Assembly: GCF_014646275.1 (NCBI RefSeq)
Contig: NZ_BMND01000016.1
Coordinates: 98,074 to 162,073 of the forward strand
Direction of reading: 5' to 3'
DNA from: Streptomyces kronopolitis
Lineage (GTDB): Bacteria; Actinomycetota; Actinomycetes; Streptomycetales; Streptomycetaceae
Length of the DNA: 64,000 nucleotides
Under the pieces are notes generated by a model. The model was given only the letters and a program-made list of their open reading frames with translations. It made no database searches and was not told the DNA's origin. Numbering within the stretch: the stretch's first letter is position 1; each line of letters starts with the position of its first letter. A program made the position numbers and the translations under genes. Of the stretch, positions 34,332 through 43,283 are shown piece after piece.

Positions 34332-35860
34332 GGCCGGCGCCAGCTCCGTCCGTCTCGTGCGAGCATTTCGTCCGCCTCGGTGGGGCCCCAGGTGCCCGCC
34401 TGGTACTGCGCGGGCTTGCCGTGCTTGTCCCAGTACTCCTCGATCGGGTCGAGGATGCGCCAGGACTGCTCGACCTCCTCCAGCCGCGGGAAGAGGTTCG
34501 CGTCGCCCAGCAGCACGTCCAGGATCAGCCGCTCGTACGCCTCGGGGCTGGACTCCGTGAAGGACTCGCCGTACGCGAAGTCCATCGAGACGTCGCGCAC
34601 CTCCAGCGAGGTGCCGGGCACCTTCGAGCCGAACCGCACGGTCACGCCCTCGTCCGGCTGCACCCGGATGACCAGGGCGTTCTGCCCCAGCTCCTCGGTG
34701 GCGGTGTGGTCGAAGGGGGAGTGCGGGGCGCGCTGGAAGACCACCGCGATCTCGGTGACCCGGCGGCCCAGGCGCTTGCCGGTGCGCAGGTAGAACGGCA
34801 CGCCGGCCCAGCGGCGGTTGTCGATCCGCAGCTTGACGGCGGCGTAGGTGTCGGTCTTCGACTTGGGGTCGATGCCGTCTTCCTCGAGGTAGCCGACGGC
34901 CTGTTCGCCGCCCTGCCAGCCCGCCGCGTACTGCCCCCGGACGGTCTCCTTGCCGAGATCCTTGGGGATCTTGACCGCGCCCAGCACCTTGGTCTTCTCC
35001 GCGACCAGCGCGTCCGCCTCGAAGGAGGCCGGCTCCTCCATGGCGGTCAGCGCGAGGAGCTGGAGGAGGTGGTTCTGGATGACGTCCCGGGCGGCGCCGA
35101 TGCCGTCGTAGTAGCCGGCGCGGCCGCCGATGCCGATGTCCTCGGCCATGGTGATCTGGACGTGGTCGACATAGCTGCGGTTCCACAGCGGCTCGAACAT
35201 CGTGTTGGCGAAGCGCAGCGCCAGGATGTTCTGGACCGTCTCCTTGCCCAGGTAGTGGTCGATCCGGAAGACCTCGTTCGTCGGGAAGACGTCGTGGACG
35301 ATCCGGTTGAGCTCCTGGGCGCTCTGGAGGTTGTGGCCGAAGGGCTTCTCGATGACGGCGCGGCGCCAGGAGCCCTCCTTCTGGTCGGCCAGCCCGTGCT
35401 TCTTGAGCTGCTGGACGACCTTGGGGAAGAACTTCGGCGGCACGGAGAGGTAGAAGGCGAAGTTGCCGCCGGTGCCCTGGGCCTTGTCCAGCTCGCTTAT
35501 CGTCTGCTTGAGCGTCTCGAAGGCGTCGTCGTCGTCGAAGGTGCCCTGGACGAAGCGGCAGCCCTGGACCAGCTGCTGCCAGACCTCCTCGCGGAACGGC
35601 GTACGGGAGTGCTGCTTGACCGCCTCGTAGACCTCGTGCGCGAAGTCCTCGTGCTCCCACTCACGACGGGCGAACCCGATGAGGGAGAAACCGGGCGGAA
35701 GCAGGCCGCGGTTGGCCAGGTCGTACACCGCGGGCATCAGCTTTTTACGGGACAAATCGCCCGTGACGCCGAAGATGACCAGGCCCGACGGCCCCGCGAT
35801 ACGCGGGAGCCGTCGGTCTGCGGGGTCACGAAGCGGGTTGGCTCCGCTTGCATCGGACAA
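34328..35860 (-). CDS. zwf: Glucose-6-phosphate 1-dehydrogenase
   Basis: It oxidises glucose-6-phosphate to 6-phosphogluconolactone, making NADPH. The 510-residue protein has the nucleotide motif GLVIFGVTGDLSRKKLMPAVYDLA near residues 25-48. The active-site signature is RIDHYLGKETVQNILALRFAN near 195. EKPFGHNLQSAQELN and PFYLRTGKRLGRRVTEIAVVF follow. It lies 6 bases after tal and overlaps opcA by 4, forming a tight operon with transketolase and transaldolase. Such zwf genes in Streptomyces often exist in two copies; only this one is in the window. Confidence 0.97.
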   Translation of the reverse strand: MSDASGANPLRDPADRRLPRIAGPSGLVIFGVTGDLSRKKLMPAVYDLANRGLLPPGFSLIGFARREWEHEDFAHEVYEAVKQHSRTPFREEVWQQLVQGCRFVQGTFDDDDAFETLKQTISELDKAQGTGGNFAFYLSVPPKFFPKVVQQLKKHGLADQKEGSWRRAVIEKPFGHNLQSAQELNRIVHDVFPTNEVFRIDHYLGKETVQNILALRFANTMFEPLWNRSYVDHVQITMAEDIGIGGRAGYYDGIGAARDVIQNHLLQLLALTAMEEPASFEADALVAEKTKVLGAVKIPKDLGKETVRGQYAAGWQGGEQAVGYLEEDGIDPKSKTDTYAAVKLRIDNRRWAGVPFYLRTGKRLGRRVTEIAVVFQRAPHSPFDHTATEELGQNALVIRVQPDEGVTVRFGSKVPGTSLEVRDVSMDFAYGESFTESSPEAYERLILDVLLGDANLFPRLEEVEQSWRILDPIEEYWDKHGKPAQYQAGTWGPTEADEMLARDGRSWRRP

Positions 35861-35866
35861 AGGAGA

Positions 35867-36985
35867 TCAGCCCTCCGAGGGAGCGAGGCGCTTGAGCTCC
35901 GCCTCCGTCGACTTGAGCAGGTCAATCCAGGAGGCCTCGAACTTCTCCACGCCCTCGTCCTCCAGGAGCTGCACGACATCGTCGTACGAGATCCCGAGCT
36001 TCGCGAGCGCACCGAGGTCGGCCCGGGCCGTGTCGTACCCGCCGCGGATGGTGTCGCCGGTGATCTCACCGCGGGCCGCGGTGGCCTCCAGGGTGGCCTC
36101 CGGCATGGTGTTGACCGTGCCCGGGGCGACCAGCTCGTCGACGTACAGCGTGTCCTTGAAGGCCGGGTCCTTGACGCCGGTCGAGGCCCACAGCGGACGC
36201 TGCTTGTGGGCGCCGGCCTTGTCGAGGGCGGCCCAGCGCGCGGAGGAGAAGACCTCCTCGTACGCCTGGTAGGCCAGTCGGGCGTTGGCCAGCGCGGCCT
36301 TGCCCTTGAGGGCCTTGGCCTCGTCCGTGCCGAGCTTCTCCAGGCGCTTGTCGATCTCGGTGTCCACCCGGGACACGAAGAACGACGCCACCGAACGGAT
36401 CAGGGACAGGTCCAGGCCCGCGGCCTTGGCCTTCTCCAGGCCCGCGAGGTAGGCGTCCATGACCTCGCGGTAGCGCTCCAGCGAGAAGATCAGCGTGACG
36501 TTGACGCTGATGCCCAGGCCGATGACCTCGGTGATCGCCGGGAGGCCCGCCTTGGTGGCCGGGATCTTGATCAGCGTGTTCGGGCGGTCCACCAGCCACG
36601 CCAGCTGCTTGGCCTCGGCGATGGTCGCGGTCGTGTGGTGCGCCAGGCGGGGGTCGACCTCGATCGAGACCCGGCCGTCCTGGCCGCCGGTGGAGTCGAA
36701 GACCGGCCGCAGGATGTCGGCGGCGTCGCGGACGTCCGCCGTCGTGATCATGCGGATGGCTTCCTCGACGGTGACCTTGCGGGCGGCGAGGTCGGCGACC
36801 TGCTGCTGGTAGCCGTCGCCCGAGGAGATCGCCTTCTGGAAGATCGACGGGTTCGTGGTGACACCGACGACGTGCTGCTGGTCGATCAGCTCGGCGAGGT
36901 TGCCGGACGTGATGCGCTTGCGCGACAGATCGTCCAGCCAGATCGCCACGCCCTCGTCGGAGAGGCGCTTGAGTGCGTCTGTCAT
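35867..36985 (-). CDS. tal: Transaldolase
   Basis: It transfers a dihydroxyacetone unit between sugar phosphates in the non-oxidative pentose phosphate pathway. The 372-residue protein starts MTDALKRLSDEGVAIWLDDLSRKRI. VVGVTTNPSIFQKAI is transaldolase signature 1. LIKIPATKAGLPAI carries the Schiff-base Lys. RPLWASTGVKDPAFKDTLYVDELVAPGTVNTMPEATL is typical of the longer actinobacterial form. An ATG inside the upstream spacer was preferred over a far-upstream start in the same frame, which would overlap transketolase by 39 codons. Confidence 0.96.
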   Translation of the reverse strand: MTDALKRLSDEGVAIWLDDLSRKRITSGNLAELIDQQHVVGVTTNPSIFQKAISSGDGYQQQVADLAARKVTVEEAIRMITTADVRDAADILRPVFDSTGGQDGRVSIEVDPRLAHHTTATIAEAKQLAWLVDRPNTLIKIPATKAGLPAITEVIGLGISVNVTLIFSLERYREVMDAYLAGLEKAKAAGLDLSLIRSVASFFVSRVDTEIDKRLEKLGTDEAKALKGKAALANARLAYQAYEEVFSSARWAALDKAGAHKQRPLWASTGVKDPAFKDTLYVDELVAPGTVNTMPEATLEATAARGEITGDTIRGGYDTARADLGALAKLGISYDDVVQLLEDEGVEKFEASWIDLLKSTEAELKRLAPSEG

Positions 36986-37019
36986 GGGTTCTGCATCTCC
37001 TACGTGTCGTGTACGGGCG

Positions 37020-39140
37020 TCAGCGTGCGGTCGCTTCGGCACCGGTGCTCGCGGCGAGCGAGTCCCGGGCGGCGGCCGCGACCGCGTCCGGGGTGAACCC
37101 GAACTCGCGGAAGAGGACCTTGGCGTCGGCCGAGGCACCGAAGTGCTCCAGCGAGACGATGCGGCCGGCGTCGCCGACGTAGCGGTGCCAGGTCAGGCCG
37201 ATGCCGGCCTCGACGGCGACCCGGGCCTTCACGGCCGGGGGGAGCACGCTGTCGCGGTAGGCCCGGTCCTGCTGCTCGAACCACTCGACCGACGGCATGG
37301 ACACCACGCGGGTGGCGACGCCCTCGGCCTGCAGCTGCTCGCGCGCCTCGACGGCGAGCTGCACCTCGGAGCCGGTGCCGATCAGCACGACCTGCGGTGC
37401 CGCGTCCCCGCCGTCCGGGCCCGCGGCCTCGAACAGCACGTAACCGCCCTTGGCGGCGTTCTCGTTGGCCGGGTACGTCGGCACGCCCTGGCGGGTCAGC
37501 GCGAGGCCGTGCGGGGCCCCCACGCCGTACTCCTTCGTCCAGCGCTTGAGGATCTCGCGCCAGGCGATGGCGGTCTCGTTGGCGTCGGCCGGGCGGACCA
37601 CGTTCAGGCCCGGGATGGCGCGCAGCGAGGCGAGGTGCTCGACGGGCTGGTGGGTCGGGCCGTCCTCGCCCAGACCGATGGAGTCGTGCGTCCACACGTA
37701 CGTCACCGGCAGGTGCATCAGCGCGGACAGCCGGACGGCGTTGCGCATGTAGTCGGAGAACACCAGGAAGGTGCCGCCGTAGACCCGGGTGTTGCCGTGC
37801 AGGGTGATGCCGTTCATCTCCGCGGCCATGGCGTGCTCGCGGATGCCGAAGTGGATCGTGCGGCCGTACGGGTCGGCGCCCGGCAGCGGGTTGCCCTCGG
37901 GCAGGAACGACGAGGTCTTGTCGATCGTGGTGTTGTTGGAGCCCGCGAGGTCGGCGGAGCCGCCCCACAGCTCGGGGATGACCGCACCGAGCGCCTGCAG
38001 CACCTTGCCCGACGCGGCGCGGGTGGCCACCGCCTTGCCGGTCTCGAACGCCGGGAGGTGCTCCTCCCAGCCCTCGGGCAGCTCGCCCGCGGCGATCCGG
38101 TCGAAGTCCGCGGCGCGCTCGGGGTTGGCGGTGCGCCAGGCGGCGAAGGACTTCTCCCACTCCTTCTTGGCGTCGCGGCCGCGGTCGAGGGCGCCACGGG
38201 TGTGCCCCAGCACCTCGTCGGCGACGTCGAAGGACTTCTCGGGGTCGAAGCCCAGGACGCGCTTGGTGGCCGCGACCTCCTCGTCACCCAGCGCCGAGCC
38301 GTGCGCGGCCTCGGTGTTCTGGGCGTGCGGGGCCGGCCAGGCGATGATCGAGCGCATCGCGATGAACGACGGGCGGCCGGTCTCGGCCTTCGCGGCCTCC
38401 AGGGCCCGGGCCAGACCGGCCGGGTCGAGGTCGCCGCTGGGCAGCGGCGCGACGCGCTGGACGTGCCAGCCGTAGGCCTCGTAGCGCTTGAGGGTGTCCT
38501 CGGAGACCGCGGTCTCGGTGTCGCCCTCGATGGAGATGTGGTTGTCGTCCCACAGCAGGACGAGGTTGCCGAGCTTCTGGTGGCCCGCCGTGGAGGACGC
38601 CTCGGCGGAGATGCCCTCCTGGAGGCAGCCGTCACCGGCGATGCAGTAGACGGTGTGGTCGAAGGGGGAGGTGCCCTCGGCGGCGTCCGGGTCGAACAGG
38701 CCGCGCTCGTAGCGCGCCGCCATCGCCATGCCGACCGCGTTGGCGACACCCTGGCCCAGCGGGCCGGTGGTGGTCTCCACGCCGGTGGTGTGGCCGTACT
38801 CCGGGTGACCGGGGGTCTTCGAGCCCCAGGTGCGGAACGCCTTCAGGTCGTCCAGCTCCAGGCCGTAGCCGGCGAGGAAGAGCTGGATGTAGAGGGTCAG
38901 GCTGGAGTGGCCCGCGGAGAGGACGAACCGGTCGCGACCGGTCCAGTTCGCGTCCGCCGGGTCGTGCCGCATCAGCTTCTGGAAGAGAAGATAGGCGGCC
39001 GGGGCCAGGCTCATGGCCGTACCCGGATGGCCGTTACCGACCTTCTGCACGGAATCCATGGCCAGGACACGAACGGTGTCCACCGCCCGCTGGTCCAGTT
39101 CGTTCCACTCGAGATCTGTGGTGGTCGGCTTGGTGCTCAC
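37020..39140 (-). CDS. tkt: Transketolase
   Basis: This thiamine-diphosphate enzyme moves two-carbon units between sugar phosphates. The 706-residue protein starts VSTKPTTTDLEWNELDQRAV. It has GNGHPGTAMSLAPAAYLLF (catalytic His) and the ThDP motif GDGCLQEGISAEASSTAGHQKLGNLVLLWDDN near residue 165. GIREHAMAAEMNGITLHGNTRVYGGTFLVFSDYMR and THDSIGLGEDGPTHQPVEHL follow in the pyrimidine domain. It heads the pentose phosphate operon and is divergent from ctaB across about 480 bases that should hold both promoters. Tal follows after 34 bases. Confidence 0.97.
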   Translation of the reverse strand: MSTKPTTTDLEWNELDQRAVDTVRVLAMDSVQKVGNGHPGTAMSLAPAAYLLFQKLMRHDPADANWTGRDRFVLSAGHSSLTLYIQLFLAGYGLELDDLKAFRTWGSKTPGHPEYGHTTGVETTTGPLGQGVANAVGMAMAARYERGLFDPDAAEGTSPFDHTVYCIAGDGCLQEGISAEASSTAGHQKLGNLVLLWDDNHISIEGDTETAVSEDTLKRYEAYGWHVQRVAPLPSGDLDPAGLARALEAAKAETGRPSFIAMRSIIAWPAPHAQNTEAAHGSALGDEEVAATKRVLGFDPEKSFDVADEVLGHTRGALDRGRDAKKEWEKSFAAWRTANPERAADFDRIAAGELPEGWEEHLPAFETGKAVATRAASGKVLQALGAVIPELWGGSADLAGSNNTTIDKTSSFLPEGNPLPGADPYGRTIHFGIREHAMAAEMNGITLHGNTRVYGGTFLVFSDYMRNAVRLSALMHLPVTYVWTHDSIGLGEDGPTHQPVEHLASLRAIPGLNVVRPADANETAIAWREILKRWTKEYGVGAPHGLALTRQGVPTYPANENAAKGGYVLFEAAGPDGGDAAPQVVLIGTGSEVQLAVEAREQLQAEGVATRVVSMPSVEWFEQQDRAYRDSVLPPAVKARVAVEAGIGLTWHRYVGDAGRIVSLEHFGASADAKVLFREFGFTPDAVAAAARDSLAASTGAEATAR

Positions 39141-39624
39141 CCTGCGTCAGGGCTCCTCTCCACATGTCGAATGCCGCGGACGGTATGTCCGCCAGGCGGT
39201 GTCGAGCCTACCCCCGCAAGTGCGTGCGTCTTTTCGACGCTCAGTCGACGTTTCCGGCGCTCAGTCGGTCGGTGCGGGGCGTCGTGACACTCGCTCCGGG
39301 CAACCGCGTCGGGACCCGGCGCATTCCCGGTCCGGACCGGGCGGCCGTACCACCAGACTGCCGGGCGCCGGTCCGGTCCGCCTCCCGAACGCCGGGGGAG
39401 AGACCGGGGGAGAGAGCGGGTGCGCCGGCGGGCCCCGACGTCCGGGCGGCCCGGGGGCCCGGTGCCCAACACGAGCCCACCCCCGCGAAGATCGCCGTAT
39501 GGCCAACGTCTAAAGTGGCGTGGTACGCGCAAGCCCTTCCCCGACGGGTCCACACCGCCGAAGGAGCTTGCAGGCCTTATCTCTTCTGCGGCAGAGGCCG
39601 CTGATGTTACTTCCAGGGGTGTGC
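39141..39624. other. Divergent intergenic region between tkt and ctaB
   Basis: About 480 bases without a gene. It contains a perfect tandem pair of CCGGGGGAGAGA (39392-39415). CGCTCAGTCG also occurs twice, 20 bases apart (39238 and 39258). These could be regulator sites but match nothing I can name. Confidence 0.5.
39392..39415. repeat. Perfect 12-bp tandem duplication
   Basis: CCGGGGGAGAGA occurs twice in direct succession within the tkt-ctaB spacer. Confidence 0.7.
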
Positions 39625-40608
39625 GTGACGGCCGTCGAATCCCGTCCTGCGGGTGGGGGTACCGCCCACGCCGTCAAGGCAGTGGGGGAGCCCTCTGAGG
39701 TCTCCGCGAATCCCGGTGCGCGGCCGTTCGGGGCCCGCCTCAAGGCGTTCGTGGCACTGACCAAGCCACGGGTCATCGAGCTGCTGCTGATGACCACCGT
39801 GCCGGTGATGTTCCTGGCGGCCCAGGGGGTGCCCGATCTGTGGCTCGTCCTGGCGACCTGCATCGGCGGGTACCTCTCCGCCGGCGGCGCCGCGGCCTTC
39901 AACATGTACCTCGACCGCGACATCGACGCGCTGATGGACCGCACGTCGCAGCGGCCGCTGGTCACCGGCATGGTCTCGCCGCGCGAGTGCCTGGTCTTCG
40001 CGACCGCCCTCGCGGTCGGCTCCACCGCCTGGTTCTGGTACTTCGTCAACCCGCTGTCGGCGGCGCTGTCGCTCGGGGCGCTGCTCTTCTACGTCGTCGT
40101 CTACACGATGATCCTCAAGCGGCGCACCACCCAGAACATCGTCTGGGGCGGCATCGCGGGCTGCATGCCGGTCTTCATCGGCTGGTCCGCGGTGACGAAC
40201 TCGTTCTCCTGGGCCGCGGTGATCCTCTTCCTCGTCATCTTCTTCTGGACGCCGCCGCACTACTGGCCGCTGTCGATGAAGGTCAAGGACGACTACGAGC
40301 GGGTCGGGGTGCCGATGCTGCCGGCCGTGGCGGGCAACAAGGTCGTCGCGCGCCAGATCGTCGCCTACAGCTGGGTGATGGTCGGCGTCTCCCTGCTGCT
40401 CCAGCCGCTGGGCTACACCGGCTGGCTGTACACCGCGGTCGCCCTGGTCTGCGGCGCCTTCTGGCTGAAGGAGGCGCACGGTCTGCAGGCCCGCGCCAAG
40501 GCTGGGATCACGGGCGCCAAGCTCAAGGAGATGCGGCTGTTCCACTGGTCCATCACCTATGTGTCCCTGCTGTTCGTCGCCGTGGCCGTGGACCCCTTCC
40601 TGCGCTAG
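39625..40608 (+). CDS. ctaB: Protoheme IX farnesyltransferase (heme O synthase)
   Basis: It attaches a farnesyl group to heme B, giving heme O for the cytochrome aa3 oxidase. The 327-residue integral membrane prenyltransferase is of the UbiA superfamily. FVALTKPRVIELLLMTTVPVMF starts the first helix. NMYLDRDIDALMDRTSQRPLVTGMV is the Asp-rich prenyl diphosphate motif near residue 95, and KDDYERVGVPMLPAVAG the second near 225. About nine transmembrane segments are visible. I chose the GTG giving VTAVESRPAG, as in Streptomyces homologues; an ATG at 39604 is in frame. The partner heme A synthase gene ctaA is 1.6 kb downstream on the other strand. Confidence 0.93.
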   Translation: MTAVESRPAGGGTAHAVKAVGEPSEVSANPGARPFGARLKAFVALTKPRVIELLLMTTVPVMFLAAQGVPDLWLVLATCIGGYLSAGGAAAFNMYLDRDIDALMDRTSQRPLVTGMVSPRECLVFATALAVGSTAWFWYFVNPLSAALSLGALLFYVVVYTMILKRRTTQNIVWGGIAGCMPVFIGWSAVTNSFSWAAVILFLVIFFWTPPHYWPLSMKVKDDYERVGVPMLPAVAGNKVVARQIVAYSWVMVGVSLLLQPLGYTGWLYTAVALVCGAFWLKEAHGLQARAKAGITGAKLKEMRLFHWSITYVSLLFVAVAVDPFLR

Positions 40609-40663
40609 AGGGTGTGGCGGATCACCCGCACAAAGGGCCGTACTCGCGGGTAGCATGCTGTTC

Positions 40664-41035
40664 ATGGCAGACATCCAGCAGGCGGACGAGCAGGTGGAGA
40701 CGGCGGGCGGCGCGGCCGCCGGGAAACGGGCCGGCCGGCGCGCGGCCAAACTGGCCCGCGAGATCCGCGCCTTCGCCACCACCCACGGCGGCAGCGCCGA
40801 AGGCCAGCTCGCGCACATCGGCCGCGGCCGCATCCGGATCGCCCTCGTCGGGGCCAACGGCGAGTGGGGCACCCTCGTCGCCGACGACGCGGACACCGCC
40901 AAGGACGCCGCCGCGCAGGCCGGCCTCGCGCTCCAGGACGACTTCGACGGCGACCTCGCCGCCCGCGTCCGCACCGGCCGCTACGAGTGGTCCCGGATGG
41001 CGGGCATCCAGGTGGGCGGCCCGGCCAACGCCTGA
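40664..41035 (+). CDS. Conserved hypothetical protein
   Basis: The 123-residue protein starts MADIQQADEQVETAGG. A basic helical stretch follows (KRAGRRAAKLAREIRAFATTHGG), then LAHIGRGRIRIALVGANGEWGTLVADD, and it ends RYEWSRMAGIQVGG. It has no signal peptide or membrane segment, so it is probably cytoplasmic. It follows ctaB by 55 bases on the same strand. I do not recognise a named family. The conserved-looking Gly/Trp core and good coding pattern support a real gene. Confidence 0.75.
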   Translation: MADIQQADEQVETAGGAAAGKRAGRRAAKLAREIRAFATTHGGSAEGQLAHIGRGRIRIALVGANGEWGTLVADDADTAKDAAAQAGLALQDDFDGDLAARVRTGRYEWSRMAGIQVGGPANA

Positions 41036-41168
41036 CGGCCGGGGCCCGTGCGCCGTGCGCCGGAGCGCACGCCGGAAGCGGAGCCCGCTACCTCGCCACC
41101 CCTCCGTCCGTTAGGCCCACCGGGCGCGGCGCTCGTGCCGCCCGGCGGGCTCACGGCGAGGAGGGCGG

Positions 41169-42212
41169 ATGGACGGATCTCCACCGCTCATCGATCAGTA
41201 CAGCCACGGCGCGGTGCACGGCGAGCTCGGCCTCGGCTCCTTCGAGACCCACCTCGCCGCCGCGGTCGGTGCCCAGGGCCCGGCACCGGCCGGCACCAGC
41301 TACTTCGACACCGTCACCGGCCTGGCGATACGCCGCTGGTGCCCCCCGCTGCTCGGCCTGGAACCGCACTGCCCGCCGGCCCGCTACCTCGCCCGCAGAC
41401 GCGAGGTCGGGGCCTTCCGCGCCGGACGGATGCTGCTGCGCGGCTGCGGCATCGGCACGTTCCTGCTGGCCGCCGGCGCCCCCGGCGACCTGACCTCGGC
41501 CACCGAACTCGCCACCGCCGCCGAGGCCCCCGCGCACGAGGTCGTCCGGCTCGAACCGCTCGCCGAGCAGATCGCCGACACCTCCGGCAGCGTCGACTCC
41601 TTCCTCGGCTACACCGCCGAGGCCCTCTACGGCGCGGCCCAGCACGCCACCGCCTTCGCCTCCGGGGCCACCCACTGCGACGGCCGCGCCCCCGAGGCCG
41701 GCGAGGTGCGGCGCGCCGCGGACCGCTGGCTGCGCGGGCGCCGCCCCGGGGAGCGGCTCGGCGAGCCCGCCCTGCTGCGGCATCTGCTGTGGAGCGCGGT
41801 GGCGACCGGCCTGCCGGTGCAGCTGCACTGCCCCGACCCCGCGCCCCTGGCGGCGTTCCTGCGGGCCACGGCCGGCGGCCCGGATCTGGTGCTGCTGCCT
41901 GCCGCGCCGCACCACCGGCGGGCGGCGCAGCTGGCCGCGCTGCACTCCCATGTGTACGCCGACGCCGGGCCCCGCCCCGAGGACACGCTCGGTCAGGCGC
42001 CGTTCGGCAAGCTGCTGTTCTCCTCCGGCGCCCGCGGGCTGCCCGAGCTGTACGTCACCGCCGCCCGGTCCTTCCTGCGCGCCATGAGCCGACTCGTGCG
42101 GGAGTGGACCGACGAGGGGCTGTGCGGCGCCGGGGACGGGCGGCGGATCACGGAGATGGTCGGGTCGGGGACCGCGCGACGGGTCTACCGGCTGGACGCG
42201 GCGGCCGGCTGA
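41169..42212 (+). CDS. Amidohydrolase-like protein, possibly inactive
   Basis: The 347-residue protein resembles amidohydrolase family 2 (ACMSD-like TIM barrels). It has an N-terminal LIDQYSHGAVHGEL where active enzymes have a DxHxH metal motif. Later stretches are LPVQLHCPD (strand with His), DLVLLPAAPHH, HVYADAGPR, and FGKLLFSSGARGLPELYVTAA in the place of the catalytic FGSDYP-type loop. Since several expected ligands are replaced, catalysis is doubtful or uses different chemistry. The ATG has GGAGGGCGG upstream. Its 3' end overlaps that of convergent ctaA by 28 bases. Confidence 0.75.
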   Translation: MDGSPPLIDQYSHGAVHGELGLGSFETHLAAAVGAQGPAPAGTSYFDTVTGLAIRRWCPPLLGLEPHCPPARYLARRREVGAFRAGRMLLRGCGIGTFLLAAGAPGDLTSATELATAAEAPAHEVVRLEPLAEQIADTSGSVDSFLGYTAEALYGAAQHATAFASGATHCDGRAPEAGEVRRAADRWLRGRRPGERLGEPALLRHLLWSAVATGLPVQLHCPDPAPLAAFLRATAGGPDLVLLPAAPHHRRAAQLAALHSHVYADAGPRPEDTLGQAPFGKLLFSSGARGLPELYVTAARSFLRAMSRLVREWTDEGLCGAGDGRRITEMVGSGTARRVYRLDAAAG

Positions 42213-43198
42213 GGGCCGGACACCTCGTGCGCGTCCGGGGCGGCGGGCGCGGCGGGCTCCCCCTCCGGGAGCGGACCGCGGTCGCGCAGCGACATGGCCA
42301 CCCGCAGCACGCAGATCCACACCAGGGCCGAGCCCAGCATGTGCAGCCCGACGACGAACGCGGGCAGGCCGGTGAAGTACTGGACGTAGCCGATGACGCC
42401 CTGCGCGGCGAGGCAGACGAACAGCTCCAGGACCGCGCGGCGGGGGGCGGCCGGCGCCTTGACGGCCCGCAGCGTGAACCACAGGGCGACGGTCAGGCCG
42501 ACGACGATGTAGACGAAGTCGACGTGCAGCTGGGTGATCTCCTGCCAGTCCACCGCGATCCGGTGGACCTTGCGGGCGTCGCCCGCGTGCGGCCCCGCGC
42601 CGGTGACGACGGTGCCGAGGGCGGTGAGCGCGCCGGAGGCCGCCACCAGCAGCCACGCCAGCTGCCGCACCGGGCGGGCCACCAGGTCACGCGGCTCCTC
42701 GTCGCCCTCGCCCGCCCGCTTCCAGGTCACCACGGCGACGGTGAGCAGTGCCGTGGACGCCAGGAAGTGCGCGCTGACGATGTACGGGTTGAGGCCGGTG
42801 AGGACCGTGATGCCGCCGATGATGGCGTTGCTCATGACGATCCAGAACTGCGCCCAGCCGAGGCGGGTGAGCGCGCGGCGCCGGGGGTGGCGGGCGCGGG
42901 CGGCGATGATGAACAGCCCGATGACCGCGCACAGCACATAGGTCAGCATGCGGTTGCCGAACTCGATGAGGCCATTGATGCCCATGGCGGCGGTCGGCGT
43001 CAGGCTGTCCGGGGTGCACTTGGGCCAGGTCGAGCAGCCCAGCCCGGACTGGGAGAGCCGGACCGCGCCGCCCGTGACGACGATGATCACGGCCATCACG
43101 ACGGCGGCCAGCGCGGCCCGCCGCACGAAGGCCGCGGAGGGCTGCCAGCGGCGGGCGATCAGCTCAAGGGGATTCAGCGTGTTCGGCACGGGAGACAT
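42185..43198 (-). CDS. ctaA: Heme A synthase
   Basis: It oxidises the methyl group of heme O to a formyl group, giving heme A for cytochrome c oxidase. The 337-residue COX15/CtaA membrane protein has eight predicted helices. The first loop has GGAVRLSQSGLGCSTWPKC with the paired Cys typical of the actinobacterial/Bacillus class. Heme-ligand histidines are in ISAHFLAS-like IVSAHFLASTALL, ITQLHVDFVYI and VVGLHMLGSAL. The Glu in LIEFGNRML is also conserved. I chose the ATG giving MSPVPNTLNPLELIARRWQPS; an earlier in-frame ATG (43246) adds 16 atypical residues. Confidence 0.93.
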   Translation of the reverse strand: MSPVPNTLNPLELIARRWQPSAAFVRRAALAAVVMAVIIVVTGGAVRLSQSGLGCSTWPKCTPDSLTPTAAMGINGLIEFGNRMLTYVLCAVIGLFIIAARARHPRRRALTRLGWAQFWIVMSNAIIGGITVLTGLNPYIVSAHFLASTALLTVAVVTWKRAGEGDEEPRDLVARPVRQLAWLLVAASGALTALGTVVTGAGPHAGDARKVHRIAVDWQEITQLHVDFVYIVVGLTVALWFTLRAVKAPAAPRRAVLELFVCLAAQGVIGYVQYFTGLPAFVVGLHMLGSALVWICVLRVAMSLRDRGPLPEGEPAAPAAPDAHEVSGPQPAAASSR

Positions 43199-43283
43199 CG
43201 TAGGACGGGCCTTGTGCAAGTTTTCACGAGGGGGTCCCGGCGCCACGCCGGGTCGCCCCCGGTGACCGGGCCCGCGGTCCCGG

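Noticed and set aside
36855..39287. An 810-codon open frame antisense to tkt and tal
   Set aside because: Arg/Val/Gly-rich shadow of well-identified genes.
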